DNA of 64,000 nucleotides, from the NCBI GenBank assembly GCA_022559985.1, contig JAFJTR010000013.1, forward strand, positions 496,001 through 560,000. Reading direction: 5' to 3'. Both the position numbers and the translations under genes were made by a program. This document shows, piece after piece, positions 9,281 through 21,182 of the stretch. The notes below the pieces were generated by a model that had not been told where the DNA came from, searched no databases, and saw nothing but the letters and a program-made list of their open reading frames with translations. The stretch comes from Parastagonospora avenae f. sp. tritici 18332-5 (lineage: Eukaryota > Ascomycota > Dothideomycetes > Pleosporales > Phaeosphaeriaceae). Positions within the stretch are counted from its first letter, which is position 1, and the number at the start of each line of letters is the position of its first letter.

Positions 9281-10931
9281 ATGGCTACACCAAATGTCCG
9301 CGGCGCGGATGCAGACGAAGGCAGCGAGAAGGGCTTCTCGCCTCATGAGCCGTACACGGATCACAACATTGTCGATTGGGATAGTCCCGACAGCCCTGAA
9401 AATCCACTCAACTGGTCTTCCTCCAAGAAGAACGTGCACTTGGTCATTGTGAGCCTCTTTACCCTCATTGCGTAAGTATTCTTCCTTCAGCATCCTATTT
9501 GTAGCACTCGCGGGCCGTCCCTAATATGTTTATCTTTTGTTCAGGAACCTAGCCGCGACCATGTTTGCCCCCGGAGCAGAACAGCTCGCTAAAGAGTTTC
9601 ACATCACCAGTTCCATCGTCGAAGCCATGACAGTCAGTCTCTACGTGCTTGGCTTCGCCATCGGTCCTCTCGTCCTTGCACCACTCTCTGAGTTACATGG
9701 CCGACTTGTCATCTACTACTTCTGCAACTTCTTCTACCTAGCGTTCACCGTGGGGTGCACATTTAGCACCAATGCTGCTATGTTCCTCGTCTTTCGATTT
9801 TTTGCCGGCTGCGCTGCCTCTGGCCCAATGAGTATTGGCGGCGGTACAGTTGCAGATATCACGCATCAGGAGCACCGAGGAAAGGCCATGGCATTGTTCA
9901 CCATGGGGCCAATCTTAGGACCCGTACGTCTTTCCCCCTACCACCAACAACTCCTCTTATTGAAATGCTGACAATATAGGTTCTCGGCCCTATCATCGGA
10001 GGCTTTGTATCCCAATACGCAAATTGGCGCTGGACCTTTCGGATCATCTTGATATTGGTAGGTCATAATAGTTGAATCCTTTGTGGTATACTTCTAACAA
10101 ATCACATAGTCTGGATTCATCAGCATCGCCACCATCGTTTTCATGCGGGAGACCAATGCTACCGTTCTACTACAACGAAAGGCAGAAAGGATGCGCAAAG
10201 AGACGGGAAACCTTAAGCTTGTACCCAGGACAGCCAGAAAGGAGACACCCCGCCAAATGCTCGTCCGTGCCATCACTCGGCCACTCAAGATGTTGATCTT
10301 CTCGCCCATTGTACTGTTGGTGTCGCTCTACACCGGTCTGATGTTTGGTCTCATCTTCTTACTCTTCACCACCTTTCCGACTGTTTTCCAAGAAGTCTAC
10401 GGCTTTGATGCAGGGACCTCCGGACTAGCCTATCTCGGGCTTGGCATTGGCATGATGGTTGGGTTGGTTCTATTTTCCATCCTCAGCGACAAACTCCTCG
10501 GGCAGAAACAGGGCGGCTCTGTCCCTAAGCCGGAACAGCGTCTCATACTGATGAAGTGGTTGGGCCCCATCACCCCTCTTGGCTGCTTTATGTATGGCTG
10601 GAGTGCTTACTATCACACCCATTGGATCGTGCCGATCTTAGGGACCTTCATCGTTGGACTTGGATCTTTGTTCGTCGTCATCCCTGGTCAGATTTATCTG
10701 GTAGACGCCTTTGGGTCGGAAGCTGCTGCTTCGGCCCTAGCAGCCAACCTGCTCGTTCGCTCTCCTTTCGGTGCCTTCCTGGTCCTTGCTGCCGCGCCAC
10801 TATATGATAATCTAGGGCTAGGCTGGGGGAACAGCGTGTTGGGCTTCATCACTCTCGCCTTCACGCCAGTGCCGTGGCTGTTCTATCGTTACGGCGAGAC
10901 CTTGAGAACTCGCTTTGCGGTCGATTTGTAG
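9281..10931 (+). CDS. MFS multidrug-type exporter (DHA1 family)
   Basis: Major facilitator superfamily drug:proton antiporter. Exons 9281-9471, 9545-9923, 9980-10057 and 10110-10931 are joined by introns of 73, 56 and 52 bp with GTAAGT, GTACGT and GTAGGT donors; the product is 489 aa. After a hydrophilic N terminus with the family signature NPLNW, about twelve membrane segments follow. The DHA1 antiporter motif C is visible as GPILGPVLGPIIGG, followed by NWRWTFRI. The loop between TM2 and TM3 contains PLSELHGR. Divergent pairing with a Zn2Cys6 regulator and closeness to biosynthetic genes suggest it exports the cluster product or gives self-protection. Substrate unknown. Confidence 0.93.
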
Positions 10932-11889
10932 TAGGCGCGTTTGTAGAACACATGTCACGATCTTGGAGTCTTTCCTTGTACCATAGTTCCATATCTCCAC
11001 TTCTATACTACATACGTAGTACACTTCACCATTCTCCTACCCCATACCGCCATCATGATACACGTACTCTTCTTGGCCTCATACAAACCTTAGTTAATAC
11101 TTCAATCCTTCCTTCATATGTGCTGTTCCCACCCCGCGACTAAATTGCTCCGATTCGGATTGACGAGGATTGGTGTGATTTTCATGTGCTGGTCAAGAGT
11201 TCTTAATTAATAATCCAGAGATCCGAATGGACGTTGTCGCGTCACTCCCATCATTACAAGTATATTCGATCCATCCACGGCTTTTGCTAGTAGTTCATCG
11301 ACGAGACGGCAGAACATTTGAGAGTTTTACGGCAGCACAAACAAAGAATTACCTGGCGTCGAAGACTTTTAACTAAGGCCAGAGGTAGTCAGCGGTCAGA
11401 CCTTGGATCGCCAGCGGCCGAAACGATGCCGTGGAAGCCTTCAAGATCTGAGGAGTTGATGTGGTTAGATGGCTTATGCCTGTCCGTAAGCTTTCGAGGT
11501 TAGATGATATTGTAGATCGGGTCTTGTGCATTTAGGGTATCTGTCGGATCACAAGTATCGTCAATATCCCAACTACGCAACCAGGCGCACTGATCTCGGT
11601 CACGCGGTCAGACGCGCTGATCGCGGCGTCCGAGCAGCGCTCAGACCAGAACCCCTGAGCCCATCTCTTCTGTAGTTCTCCTCCTTAGTACAATGAAGTC
11701 AACACCAATCGTACAGAATGCATTCATAGTTATCGTTATTTCCTTTCACTAGTGAGCCTCCCAACAGTATCACCATTTGCTGTCGTAGCTGCTTCCTGTT
11801 CAATGGACCTATTTACTTTTCGTGGCCTTCGTGACCTATTCCGTGTTCTATCCTTTCCCATATCTCCGGTGATGCTTTAGGGCTTGTAT
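10932..11889. other. Intergenic, about 960 bp
   Basis: Separates the cluster exporter from the decayed-gene block. No gene, RNA or repeat of note was recognised. Confidence 0.6.
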
Positions 11890-12990
11890 CTAAGCACGCC
11901 ATCTGCCTCGTGGTACCCATCGATGTTAGTGCCATTCGTATGATCATCGTTATAGTGCTTACATGAAGTTATCCTTGTCCTCTAGCTCAGCGGAGAAGGC
12001 AGTGATTTCCTCCAAATTGAACTCAGTGTTGATGCGATGATTGAGCGATCGCCACGACCCGAGCGGGGTCTGAGCAAGTTCTTCCGTCGTCATGTCTGAG
12101 CCGGTACCTCGTTCCGTGACCGGAGTGATTATGGCTTGTTTGAGCAGTTCGAGGCGAGAAGGGGCTGCGGCAGTCGTGCTTGTGGTTCCGCCCATGGCTG
12201 ATTGAGACAGTATTTTCATGAGTTCGCGACAAGAAGGACCCGTAGTCGTGCTTGTGGTTGCGCTCAAGGCTAGTTGAGCGAAATCCATAAGTGCCTCCTG
12301 GTGCTCGGCCTGCATGTCGGCGGGCAAGTACTGCTGGAAGTCAAGCAGGGCTCTAAATTGAGCGACGATGGGCAGGTCTTCGTACTCTCCTGCCCGTCCA
12401 GCCGATTCGTACTCATGGCCTTTGCCTGCTTTTGTCTCGCCTTGCTCATTCCGTTCTTCCTCTTCTTCGCCACTTTCGTCGTCGGAAAGAACGTCCTCTA
12501 GGCCTTCATCGTCATCATCGATTTCTCCGCCAAAGACAAAGCCCATGGCGAGATCTTCGTCGTCGAAAAGATTTTCGCCAATCTCAGATGCAACCTCCTC
12601 TTCATCTTCGCGCGAGATGTCGGATTCAGGATCAAGAGGCCTTGATCTGTTCTTTCGACAACTCTCTGGAAACTGTAGATTGGCAGTTGTGTACTGAGCA
12701 GGATAGCCGTCCCAGCCCGAGGTATCGAGTGAGATGTCGCAGAGCAACGTCTTGAAGAGTTCGATATTGTCTGGTGTGACTGGGTAGTGAAACTTTGCTC
12801 AGTTCATGAACCAGGTCTCCATTGTGATGGTTCGAAGGGCCTCGTTGTACTGCGACAAAGAATCTGGGTGCCTCTGGTTCAACCCATCCTCATGATCCAA
12901 CCGGGTTCAATATGCAGGGCGCGTCCTATTGAGAAACGGAGGGCATGCTGGGAGAAGACTGTCATGTGTAGACTAAGGATGTCGCGGTAG
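11890..12990 (-). pseudogene. Decayed acidic-protein gene, unknown function
   Basis: A coding-like minus-strand frame runs from about 12990 to 11963 but is broken by TGA at 12907-12909 and TGA at 12799-12801. Between and beyond the stops the composition stays protein-like in the same frame, and the long open part (12747-11959) lacks an early ATG. The remnant has a very acidic stretch (EDEEEVASEIGENLF and a run EEEEER), then Ser/Thr-rich near-repeats (TTSTTTGPSCRELM and TTSTTAAAPSRLELL). A plausible last intron at 11962-11903 (GTAAGC...CACTAAC...CAG) gives the end WRA. No family was recognised. Both stops could arise from CGA or TGG by transition, compatible with repeat-induced point mutation but not proof. 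A multi-exon live gene is possible but would need introns exactly over both stops, with no suitable sites seen. Confidence 0.5.
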
Positions 12991-13151
12991 AACGTAATTT
13001 CATGTATTCCGCTGTCGTGTTGTGTTGTGTTGTTGATGCTGTGCTCTCAGAAGTAGCAGCAGGGCCTATTTACATGACGTATCTGTGATGCAGCTTAGGT
13101 AGGAGATGCTCAATAAAGTGAGGAAGTAGCACTAGACCACCAACACGTGAT

Positions 13152-13999
13152 CTACTTCTCCTCATAACCGTCACAAAGGACCTCGTCTTTGCCATCGGAG
13201 CGGAACCACAAGATTAAAAATGTGAGAAATAGTGTCTCTGCGCACTCGTTGTCGTGATCGTTGGCGAAGTCGCAATCATCGTCCATGCGCTTGAACCTCG
13301 TTGCACATAAGCGCCCAAGGTATTCCCAGTTGAGGTCTTCGAACTTGTGCACGATACGCCATAACCAAGGTGCAGAGCCATGATTTGACGAGCCTCGAGG
13401 TAGCGTCAATCCGTTCGGGTTGTAGAGGGGGCTGGCCTCAATCTCTCGACAGAGAAGGTCAGGTCTCTTGATCGTTGCATCATCCCAGACACATGAAGGA
13501 CCGAGGTCCAGATTGAAGAGGAAGTCGTAAATGGGTTTTAGTCCATCGTAGACTCCAGTCATCATCATATGGTGGAATCGCTCCCACCATTCCGGGCTCT
13601 GTTCCTGGGCGAGCTCTTTCCGTTGCTTGATAGATCGCGGCAGGACGGAACGAACACGAAAAGCATAATCGAAAGCAAGCTCAAGCAGAGAGACCTTCAG
13701 AGGATCATCCTTGCTTATATCGGTTGCGTCTTTCGCAATTCTCAGTAGAACTGGTATATCGTCTAACTTCGCCATGTTCAGATACTCAGATGTCAGTCTG
13801 ACATTGCCTGCATGATGTACGAAAGCCTCTTTGCCAACCATCCATAGCGGGAAAGTTGCGTCGATATTGGAGCGGCGACGATGGAAACCCTCTTGGAATT
13901 GGCGTACACCGTTGAAGACGTCCTTTTATCCGCCACCTGTGAGGTAACTAACGGCTGCGTCTCCATTTGCTCGTCGATGTTTGAGTGATAAGCTGCCAT
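13152..13999 (-). pseudogene. Hypothetical protein gene, probably frameshifted near its start
   Basis: The main open frame 13841-13152 (229 aa from ATG 13841) is clearly coding-like and ends at TAG... EEK. Its frame remains coding-like upstream to about 13921 (block VRQFQEGFHRRRSNIDATF). Further upstream, a natural start (ATG 13999, MAAYHSNIDEQMETQ) lies in another frame; the two meet at a short A run at about 13923-13927, where one missing base would explain the break. So it is either a frameshifted gene of about 280 aa or an intact 229-aa gene using ATG 13841. No domain was recognised; the protein is rich in W and charged residues and looks soluble. It belongs to a run of minus-strand lineage-specific genes with lesions on both sides. 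Confidence 0.5.
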
Positions 14000-14094
14000 G
14001 CTTTGCTTTGCTTTCTCGATCTAGAGCATTGAGACGTAGCATCTGTTCTCTGCCAGACCTGATTGAAGCGGAATGCGAACCGCAAATCAACCGG

Positions 14095-14868
14095 TTATCC
14101 ATGTGGCGAACCATGGTATGACACTGCACGAGTCTGAGACACCACATAATTACAGTAGTGTGACTCTTCTCGCTTTTGAGCATCATCTTGAAATCTGCAG
14201 TGAGATTCCTTGTTGAGTATAGACTTGAAGTGTCCAAGTTCATAAACTAAGACAAAAAGTTCCTGTATCAATAGCTTGGGGTCCTGCGTGCGGTAGAATA
14301 CGCGATATGCGCTCTCAATTGCTAGAGCTTTCACAGTATTCTGAGACATGTGAGGATGCTTGATTCCATCCAAGGATATCGACGCAACGCTACCCGATAT
14401 CGTCTTGCCTACCTAGGGCGAGATTGAGAGCTTGTGCGACTTTTGATGGTTGAGCGAAGAGACGCCTACCACCGAATGGACCAACAAGGCTCTATTGACC
14501 TTTCCTGGAGAAGGAAGACATTTTGGCTGAGGGCGCGTAGTTTCCTGCAACACAGAGACTTCGTGGCGAATGCGCAAATGGGTCCAAGGACTCAACCATG
14601 CCGAACAGCTTCCAAGTGATGAAGTCGATGAGCTTAGCGAGAGTCGCCGGTTGAGTCGCGGGGTCTCGATCCTCGTCTTTATCTTAAACATTGGTATGCT
14701 TGACCTTCTTGGTCTCTGCTGCGGGTTGTTCTGTATCTTTCAGGTTCTCGGTGCTCTTAGTAGCAAACCCGGACAGAGCCTCTGCATCGGCATCGCTTTC
14801 GGCCACTTCCGTAGACGCAGCAGACTTGTCTTTCGACGGGACGGTGTCGGTATCTCGTCGAAACTATA
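14095..14868 (-). pseudogene. Decayed gene remnant downstream of the MITE
   Basis: Minus-strand coding-like sequence from about 14860 to 14430 is rich in Ala/Ser/Glu/Asp (for example STEVAESDADAEALSGF), then contains TLAKLIDFITWKLFGMVESL. It is interrupted by TAA at 14684-14686. A further block at 14390-14100 (ESAYRVFYRTQDPKLLIQ, then FVLVYELGHF) is in a different frame. The fragments look like continuing parts of the gene whose upstream half is at 15052-16155, now separated by a MITE. Function unknown. Confidence 0.4.
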
Positions 14869-15049
14869 CCGCCCCTGGGGGGTTTTTCCAAATGGTGGTG
14901 GGAACGTTTTCTGTACTAAAATAATGCTAACATTGTGTTCGATTTTGAAAACGATTATAACATCGTGTCAACATCGCCCAAAATCGCGTTAACAGTATAT
15001 TCATTTAGAAATGTTCCCACCACCATTTGAAAATCCCCCCCGCGGGCGC
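14869..15049. mobile_element. MITE, 181 bp, Tc1/mariner-like TA target duplication
   Basis: Near-perfect terminal inverted repeats of about 40 bp: the left end reads CGCCCCTGGGGGG then a T-rich step and AAATGGTGGTGGGAAC; the reverse complement of the right end reads CGCCCGCGGGGGGG then ATTTTC and the same AAATGGTGGTGGGAAC. The element is flanked by TA on both sides (14867-14868 and 15050-15051), as for Tc1/mariner insertions. The AT-rich core has no coding capacity, so it is non-autonomous. It splits a decayed minus-strand gene. Confidence 0.75.
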
Positions 15050-15051
15050 TA

Positions 15052-16155
15052 CCGCAACCTGTACTGACTATCAACTTGAAAGACGTAGCGAATGCGGCGA
15101 AAGTCAAAGTCGTCTTCGATGACATGCATTGACATGAGCTCAATGACCGAACTCATTGGGAAGTATCTGAGGCCTGTGGCTGTGATCGTCTGGTGATTCG
15201 GGAATGCGCTGTCCTTGATCTCCTGGGGATACTTGTTGAGGAGTCGACACGCCTCTGCAGCAACCAGCTAGGCATGTTCTCGAGCAGGGCAGATGTTGAT
15301 GTCCAATGGACCACCTCGCAATATCTACCCCATATGCACGGCTTGTCTAATCACTCTCAATCTTGACACTGTAGGCTTGTACTCGGGGAACAATCGCAAT
15401 CGCACTTGCCCAGTCTCGGGGAGAGCCTGATTGAACACATAGATCCTCCATGTCGGGATAGTCCTGTACCATCTCTCCATCATCACACGTTTGTCAATCA
15501 ATGAGAAGGCACCAGGTGCTACTTCTTCATACTCGCTTGGATCCCAGTTCACTTCCACGTCTTCGCACTGGATGTTGAACGCGAAGTCTCGGTTCGGCAT
15601 ATCAGGGAGATCTCCCAGTGGAGTTGATGGCGTTTCCGTTTGCTCCAGCATTGGAGTCACTGGCATCCTCTTCCCGTCAATCAATACGAGCTGGTTACGC
15701 ACATCAAGCCACGCGTTGAGATTCGTCGTAACTGGTGAGGCAGTGATTCTTGTTGGACCGAGGGCACTCGACGATGTTGGGTTCTTGACTTCTCTGTCTG
15801 CCCTTGTGGTGGAAGGCCGAATGCGATTCAGTCGGTGATTCTTCTTAGCCGCAGCGGGCTTCTTGGTGATCTTGATCCTGCGCTTGAGAGTAGTAGGTCT
15901 AGGGTCGTCGGCAGAGGAGAAGTCTTCGTCAGGACCTCGCTCGACAGTTCTATCCTCTGGCTCGGCAGCGATGTCCTGATGAGGTGGCATCATTGGAATG
16001 TGAGGGCAAAAAGACCTATAATCGATCGTAGGGCTGTCAGGGGGGCGGTTGACAAATTGTGCGGTGGAGAGACAATGGTCCAACTTGAACTTGGACTTGG
16101 GATTTTTCCAAGGTCTTTGTGGAAGGCGCGTGTAGGGTGGATAAAGCTGTAGCAT
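15052..16155 (-). pseudogene. Decayed lineage-specific gene, 5' half
   Basis: Open from ATG 16155 (or the more natural MMPPHQ start near 15991) to TAG 15325-15327. The same frame continues coding-like past that stop (block ILRGGPLDINICPAREHA), meets a second TAG at 15268-15270, then runs on (LVAAEACRLLNKYPQEIKD, later RRIRYVFQVDSQYRLR) to the MITE at 15049. The N-terminal part is basic and proline-rich (LKRRIKITKKPAAAKK). Two TAGs in one otherwise continuous frame, both explicable as CAG to TAG, indicate loss of function. No known domain was recognised; the tail block resembles lineage-specific dothideomycete hypothetical proteins, which is a weak recollection. A short live gene ending at 15325 is the alternative. 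Confidence 0.55.
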
Positions 16156-17921
16156 TCGGCGTGGGGCTCATGATGGAGCGGTGTCACATGATGGAGATTG
16201 TGTTCCTATATTGAGTGAACGTGTGATAATATATATATAACTTGGAAAGTGTGCGCGATTGCGCCAACATGGCTCAATACACATGAGAGGCTACGCACAC
16301 AAGGCTCAGAATACATGAGAGGATGCGCACATTATATAGGCATATATGAGTTATGTTGAGAATGTCTGAGTTCAGTCCAGGGTAGAAGGTGCTTGGGAGT
16401 CACATGATGTGCTGGTGTGGCAAGCACTGCCCGGTGGGCAATGGCATCCAAAAGAGCAGTTTGAGTCTGAGACTCTACATAAAGATAGTCAATACAATAC
16501 GTTGTAACCACGCCGCCTTGTCCATCCTCCTAATCGGTGATCCATGGTAGTCATACTACCAGAGGGACCTTGTTTCAATAAGTTAAGACAATCATTGGAA
16601 TTAGGAAGTCTAGCATTGTTTTTTTTCGACCGATCGTACTCGTGACCTCTAGCTTCATCCTGAGCTGACTTGAGAAAACTTCAGAAGTCAAGCAAACCAA
16701 ATCCGGCTTTTGATTGTCAACAAGTTTGTAAAGGTTGATTTCATATCTCTGCTCGATACTATCACATCACGTTGGCAGGCCTGAATCTCTATCAAATTTG
16801 TGCGCCGTTACGAATAGCTCTGACACTGCTTAGAACACCCCAAAAGATTACAACCTTAACTCGTAAACTGACACGTTCGGCTGATACTATCAATAGCAGC
16901 TACGGGAGTGATAGGCCTAGGCAGTGGTTGACAGTGCTTGCTCACATCCACAGTCGCAATCACAAATACAAAAGTCGTTGCAACAAGCGACAATCTGGCT
17001 GATCGTTTGATAATACTCGGTACTTGGCAAGTTCTCAAAAGTGTCGAGACACCTGGGTCACGATGTGTATAAGGCTAGTGCTTGGGAAAGGCAATATTAG
17101 GTGACGTCACCACGGGTTGTTGACAAGTGGAAGGGTACAGAGGGGCACGAGGGCGCGGTATGAGATTGGGTTGGAACTTTCCTGCCCGCTTCCAGAGCAA
17201 ACGGGTCCACGGGTCGCTCGCTGTTGCAGTCGCGATGCTTAGCACGTGGCACGCAGAACCCGGAGTCGCCGCTGCCTACTTTCCCTCACCATACCTAGGT
17301 CACCCCACTATTCAAGGTACTCAACCTGCCGCCAACAACTACAAGTCACGACATGTGTAAGTAGTGCGTCTGGTTTTTCGAGAAGTAAGGACCATGCTCC
17401 CGAATGGTAGGATGTGGGTCGGACTAGACTATGGTGTGTTGTTCACAAGCTAGGACAGGGGTTCCAGGGTCGAAGCTCCTTTGCCGAGGAAGAACGCGTT
17501 GCGCTTTGTGCTTCCTTTTGACATCGATCAACGCAATCGATCAACACAGATGGCGTTCATTTGAGGAGCTGATCCAGGGAGGGCAGACGAATGAGCAGCT
17601 GAGAACGCGTGGCGTCTACTCAGTTCAACATGACACGTTCGGGAGACAGCTCGGCTTGGTAACTGGATGTTGTTGTGCATAAAGCGCACACGCCACATTG
17701 CGCACCTTCCGTTCCCAGCCCCCAGTGTTGTTGACGACCCAGCGAAGCTCAGCTGCTCAGGTAACTTCAAACCTAACACTCACCTTCACCGTCTCCACCT
17801 GCCGACGCTGTACATCGGTGCGGGATGCCACGCATCCACAGCTCCGCAGGCCATCATATAATCAATTGAACACGCAACACCTCGCTCTACATAGCTCCCA
17901 CGAGCTTCCTCGGCATCCGCC
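16156..17921. other. Intergenic, 1.77 kb
   Basis: No supported gene. It contains the 32-bp tandem repeat at 16268-16331. The last 250 bp before 17922 are C/A-rich, consistent with the promoter and leader of the downstream gene. Confidence 0.6.
16268..16331 (+). repeat. Two-copy imperfect 32-bp tandem repeat
   Basis: Copies 16268-16299 and 16300-16331 share 26 of 32 bases, including ACATGAGAGG-like and GCGCACA/ACGCACA blocks. It is intergenic with no evident function. Confidence 0.7.
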
Positions 17922-19266
17922 ATGGTTAAAGGAGAGCTTCTCACCCTCGGTGCCGCTGCCACGGCGGTCGGCGGCGCCTACAAGGTTGGCGAATTCCTCT
18001 TCAAGGCGAAACGAGTTCGCGATGTTGGCCCATCCAATGCCGTCTACGTGCGCATCATTGGCCGCGTCCGCTCCGACCTCGATGAAGTGCGTCGCCTGCT
18101 GTCCGTCCGCGAAGTCCACGATGCCCTCGAGGCCAACCCTGAAAAGTCGCGCTGGGTCTACGGCGCCATGCGAGACGTGCGCGGCGCCCTTGAGAACATC
18201 ACGCCGCACACGGAGCGCGTCAGTGGTGACGTCGAAGCCGGACGCCGCATTGGCGTCCGTCACCGCGTCTACTGGCTGCTGAGCGAGAAGGAGAAGCTCG
18301 AGAATCGCGAGAAGGAGCTCAACTTCGCCCATGCCAGTCTTTCCGAGGTGCTCGGCTACCTGACCGCTCTGGAGCCCGTCGAGGAGCCCAAGAAGCCCAA
18401 GGAGAAGGAGGAGCTCAAGAAGGAGACACATATCGACATCGACATCCACCGCGACGCTCCCCCTCCTCAGCATCAGCACACCCACGCGCCCCAGCACACT
18501 CATGAGAGGGTCGAACGCGAGGTCTACATTGAGCGCGATGCTGCCCCCCGACGTGTCGAACGTGTCGAGGAGCGTGACGTCTACTTCGAGCGCGACCGCC
18601 AGGGCCCGCCTCGCTATGAGCAGCACGCCGACATCCACATCGACGAGCATGGCCCCCATCACCAGCACGTTGAGGCCGACATCCATGTCCAGCGTGGCCG
18701 TGACCCCCGCCACCTCGACCACCCTCAACGCTACGAGGCCCAGTATGATGACCGCTACGAACAACACGACCAGTACCGCTCCGAGTACCCCGAGGAACGC
18801 CACCACGAGACCCGCCCCTTCCCTGAACCTCTAGGCCGCCGCCCCGAAGCCTACGAGGACCGTCTCCCCGAGCGCGACTCCTGGATGCAGAGCGACGCCC
18901 GTCGCGCCCGTGGCCAAGGACAAGGACAAGGACAAGGCAACTACGGCCCGTACGGCGAGTATGCCGAATACGGCGCCCCGCAGCCCGTTGGCGCGGCCCA
19001 CTACCAGCGTAGGTTCCAAGGCGACGCGGGCTTTGGCGACGAAGAAATACTGAATCCCCAACCAGTGCCTCTCTCCAAGGAGTACAAGGAACGCGAGGTA
19101 AGGAAAATCTTCAACGCACGCGGACGTCTGTGAGCTCGGACTGACGAGGTCTGCGCAGATGTGGATCGAACAAAAGGAAGACTACCGCTTCGATCAGTAT
19201 GGCAACAGGCTGCCTGACAGGTTCTTCCAGCCTCCCGTTCCCAGGCCGTATCGCAGCCGCATGTAG
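17922..19266 (+). CDS. Charged, histidine- and arginine-rich repetitive protein, unknown function
   Basis: Exons 17922-19097 and 19159-19266 (61-bp intron, GTAAGG...GCAG) give 427 aa ending PYRSRM. The first 160 residues look folded: an N-terminal Ala/Gly-rich helix (LTLGAAATAVGGAYKVG) resembling a start shared by several fungal hypothetical proteins, then helical segments with LRRLLSV-like and KEKLENREKELN blocks. The remainder is low-complexity: acidic/basic alternation (VEREVYIERD), His-rich clusters, and a (GQ)4 run from the CAAGGA hexamer repeats at about 18917-18940. The composition suggests an intrinsically disordered tail. It resembles in style the protein at 42016-43646 but no direct homology is claimed. 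Unrecognised function. Confidence 0.85.
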
Positions 19267-19639
19267 ATAGCCAAAGTCTGGATAAAAATTTGTATGTACC
19301 ACCGCCGGAGATATAATGAGCTTGAACTTTTTGTCTTTTGTGTAAGCAAGTACCCCCCCAGATAGTCTTTCGGATGGCAGAGGCGGCTTGTTATGTAGCT
19401 TATCTATCAATTCGAGTTGTTTCCTTGCGATAGCATTGCATTGATGAGTCTGATGGTGTGTGGTATGGCAGGATTGTGGTTGAGTGCAGTATGCCGTGAG
19501 TATACGTCTTATACAGTGCGAAGGCTATTTCTGCATATTCAAAACATTCCCCAATACTACTCCACGAAGCCAATAAACTTGGGCGTACTGTCCGCATCTG
19601 CGTACTCATCACCCTCAACCCATCTCAACCCTACGCATT

Positions 19640-20935
19640 TCAAACATCCCGAACAACAACCCTCCCCCTCCCCACCGCCAACCCCTCCACCGGCATCGCT
19701 CCCACAGTGTTATGCAGCGCCGGACTCGGCCCATCCGGCCGATCAGTCGACAGCCGCGTCGGCAGGTGATCCTCGTTGTACGGCGATTGTTGCTGGAGTG
19801 TGGCCAGGCGGATACTGGCGGTGTGGGCGGAGGCGCGGTTTTGGTAGGCGGCGAGGATGGCGAGGGAGAGGTAGATGATGGAACTTGGGGAAGGAGTCAG
19901 ATTGGTGGGGAGGGGGGTTTGTTTTTATTGGTAGGAGGGAGGTGGTAGGGAGGGGAGGGGAGACGTACCAGAGACATGCGACACCGCTGAGGATTTGACC
20001 GGCAGCAACCAGACTCCATCGTATGTGGCGTTGGTGTGTGAAGGTTTGGAGTTCGGTGGGGGTGAGGTAGCAGCGTGTGTACCTGTATTCACACATCAGC
20101 GTCCCGTCCTTTGCCCACATTTCCATTCCTTCTTCCCCTCAAATGAAATAAAGAAATGTGGGTGTGGACTTACCACTTGCTCACCCTCTCATCCACGCCC
20201 ACGGCATCCGCGTTGTACACATTCACCATCTGTATCGCCCCCATGATAATCGCGCCACCCATGCCCGTCCGGTTGCGGAGTCCGCGGCTGCAGAAATGCA
20301 GGGCGATGAGGACGGAGAGTATTATGATGGGACATGAGGGGAAGATGGTGGAGATTAGGACGATGTTCCTACTTGCATTAGCACATCGCGTGCGGGAAAA
20401 AAGGGGAGTGTAAGTTGGTGGAGAAGAGAAAGGAGGAATTTTGGGGGAAAACAGGAGAGGAGGGTAAGGAGGGAGTATGGGATGAGATGGGTGGAAAAGG
20501 GGAGGAGAGGGTGTGTAAATACATTTTCGACATCTGTTCCCCCATATTCCCCACGCGCGTGGTCCCATCAAACGCTGTATACGTCACCGGCAGCTTCTGG
20601 CTAAACGCCGGGTCGGAGGGGAATGAAGATGGGAAGCGGCATTGCACGTGGTCGCCTACATATCTTCCCATTAGCACAAGCCTTCGCAAGATAAAACACA
20701 GCACAAGTTGGTATGGGCAGGTGTATGGCTTACCCATCTTTAGCAACTTGATTCCAAGCGCTAGTATGGTGCCGAAGTGCCCGCAGCTGATTAGTAGGGC
20801 GACACATAGAATCCAGACGCCGAGGCCGCAGATGCCGGGCCAGGACGTGGATGTTGCGGCGTGAAGGGTGCGGAAGATGTGTTTCTCGCGGGGAGGCGTA
20901 CGAGGAGCAGGTGGTGGTGTTGGGAGGAGTGTCAT
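19640..20935 (-). CDS. Multi-pass membrane protein, unknown
   Basis: Five exons on the minus strand: 20935-20734, 20655-20523, 20368-20174, 20082-19969, 19883-19640, giving 295 aa; introns of 78, 154, 91 and 85 bp have GT-AG ends and all phases agree. The first ATG in frame is 20935; the open stretch above it starts only with GTG. Predicted membrane helices lie at about residues 35-65 (GLGVWILCVALLISCGHFG), 115-140 (IVLISTIFPSCPIIILSVL), 150-165, 190-205 and 210-225. The C terminus is hydrophilic with QQQ and RPDG segments. No family recognised. Introns here are longer than elsewhere in the window. Confidence 0.82.
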
Positions 20936-21182
20936 CTTAAGTGCTTCAAAGAGTATTGTGAAGGTAGTAGACAAGGTCAGAAAAATGTGACGAGTTACAA
21001 GGAAATGCAAGACGTGCAGGAAATCCACTTGATTAAATAATCGCACTTTGCTTGTGCGCGAAAAACCTAGTGTTAAGCATTTCCGTGGTGTAGGGTGGGT
21101 GTGGGGTGCCGTGGTTTAGTGTACCGTGTATTCGAGAATACATTCGTTGGAATATGCTAGGTAAAGACGTTCCACAGCTCGA

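Noticed and set aside
17862..18806. 314-codon open frame on the minus strand opposite the charged protein
   Set aside because: Val/Leu-rich shadow of the strongly biased codon use of the plus-strand gene; no domain and it covers the plus-strand gene's coding frame.
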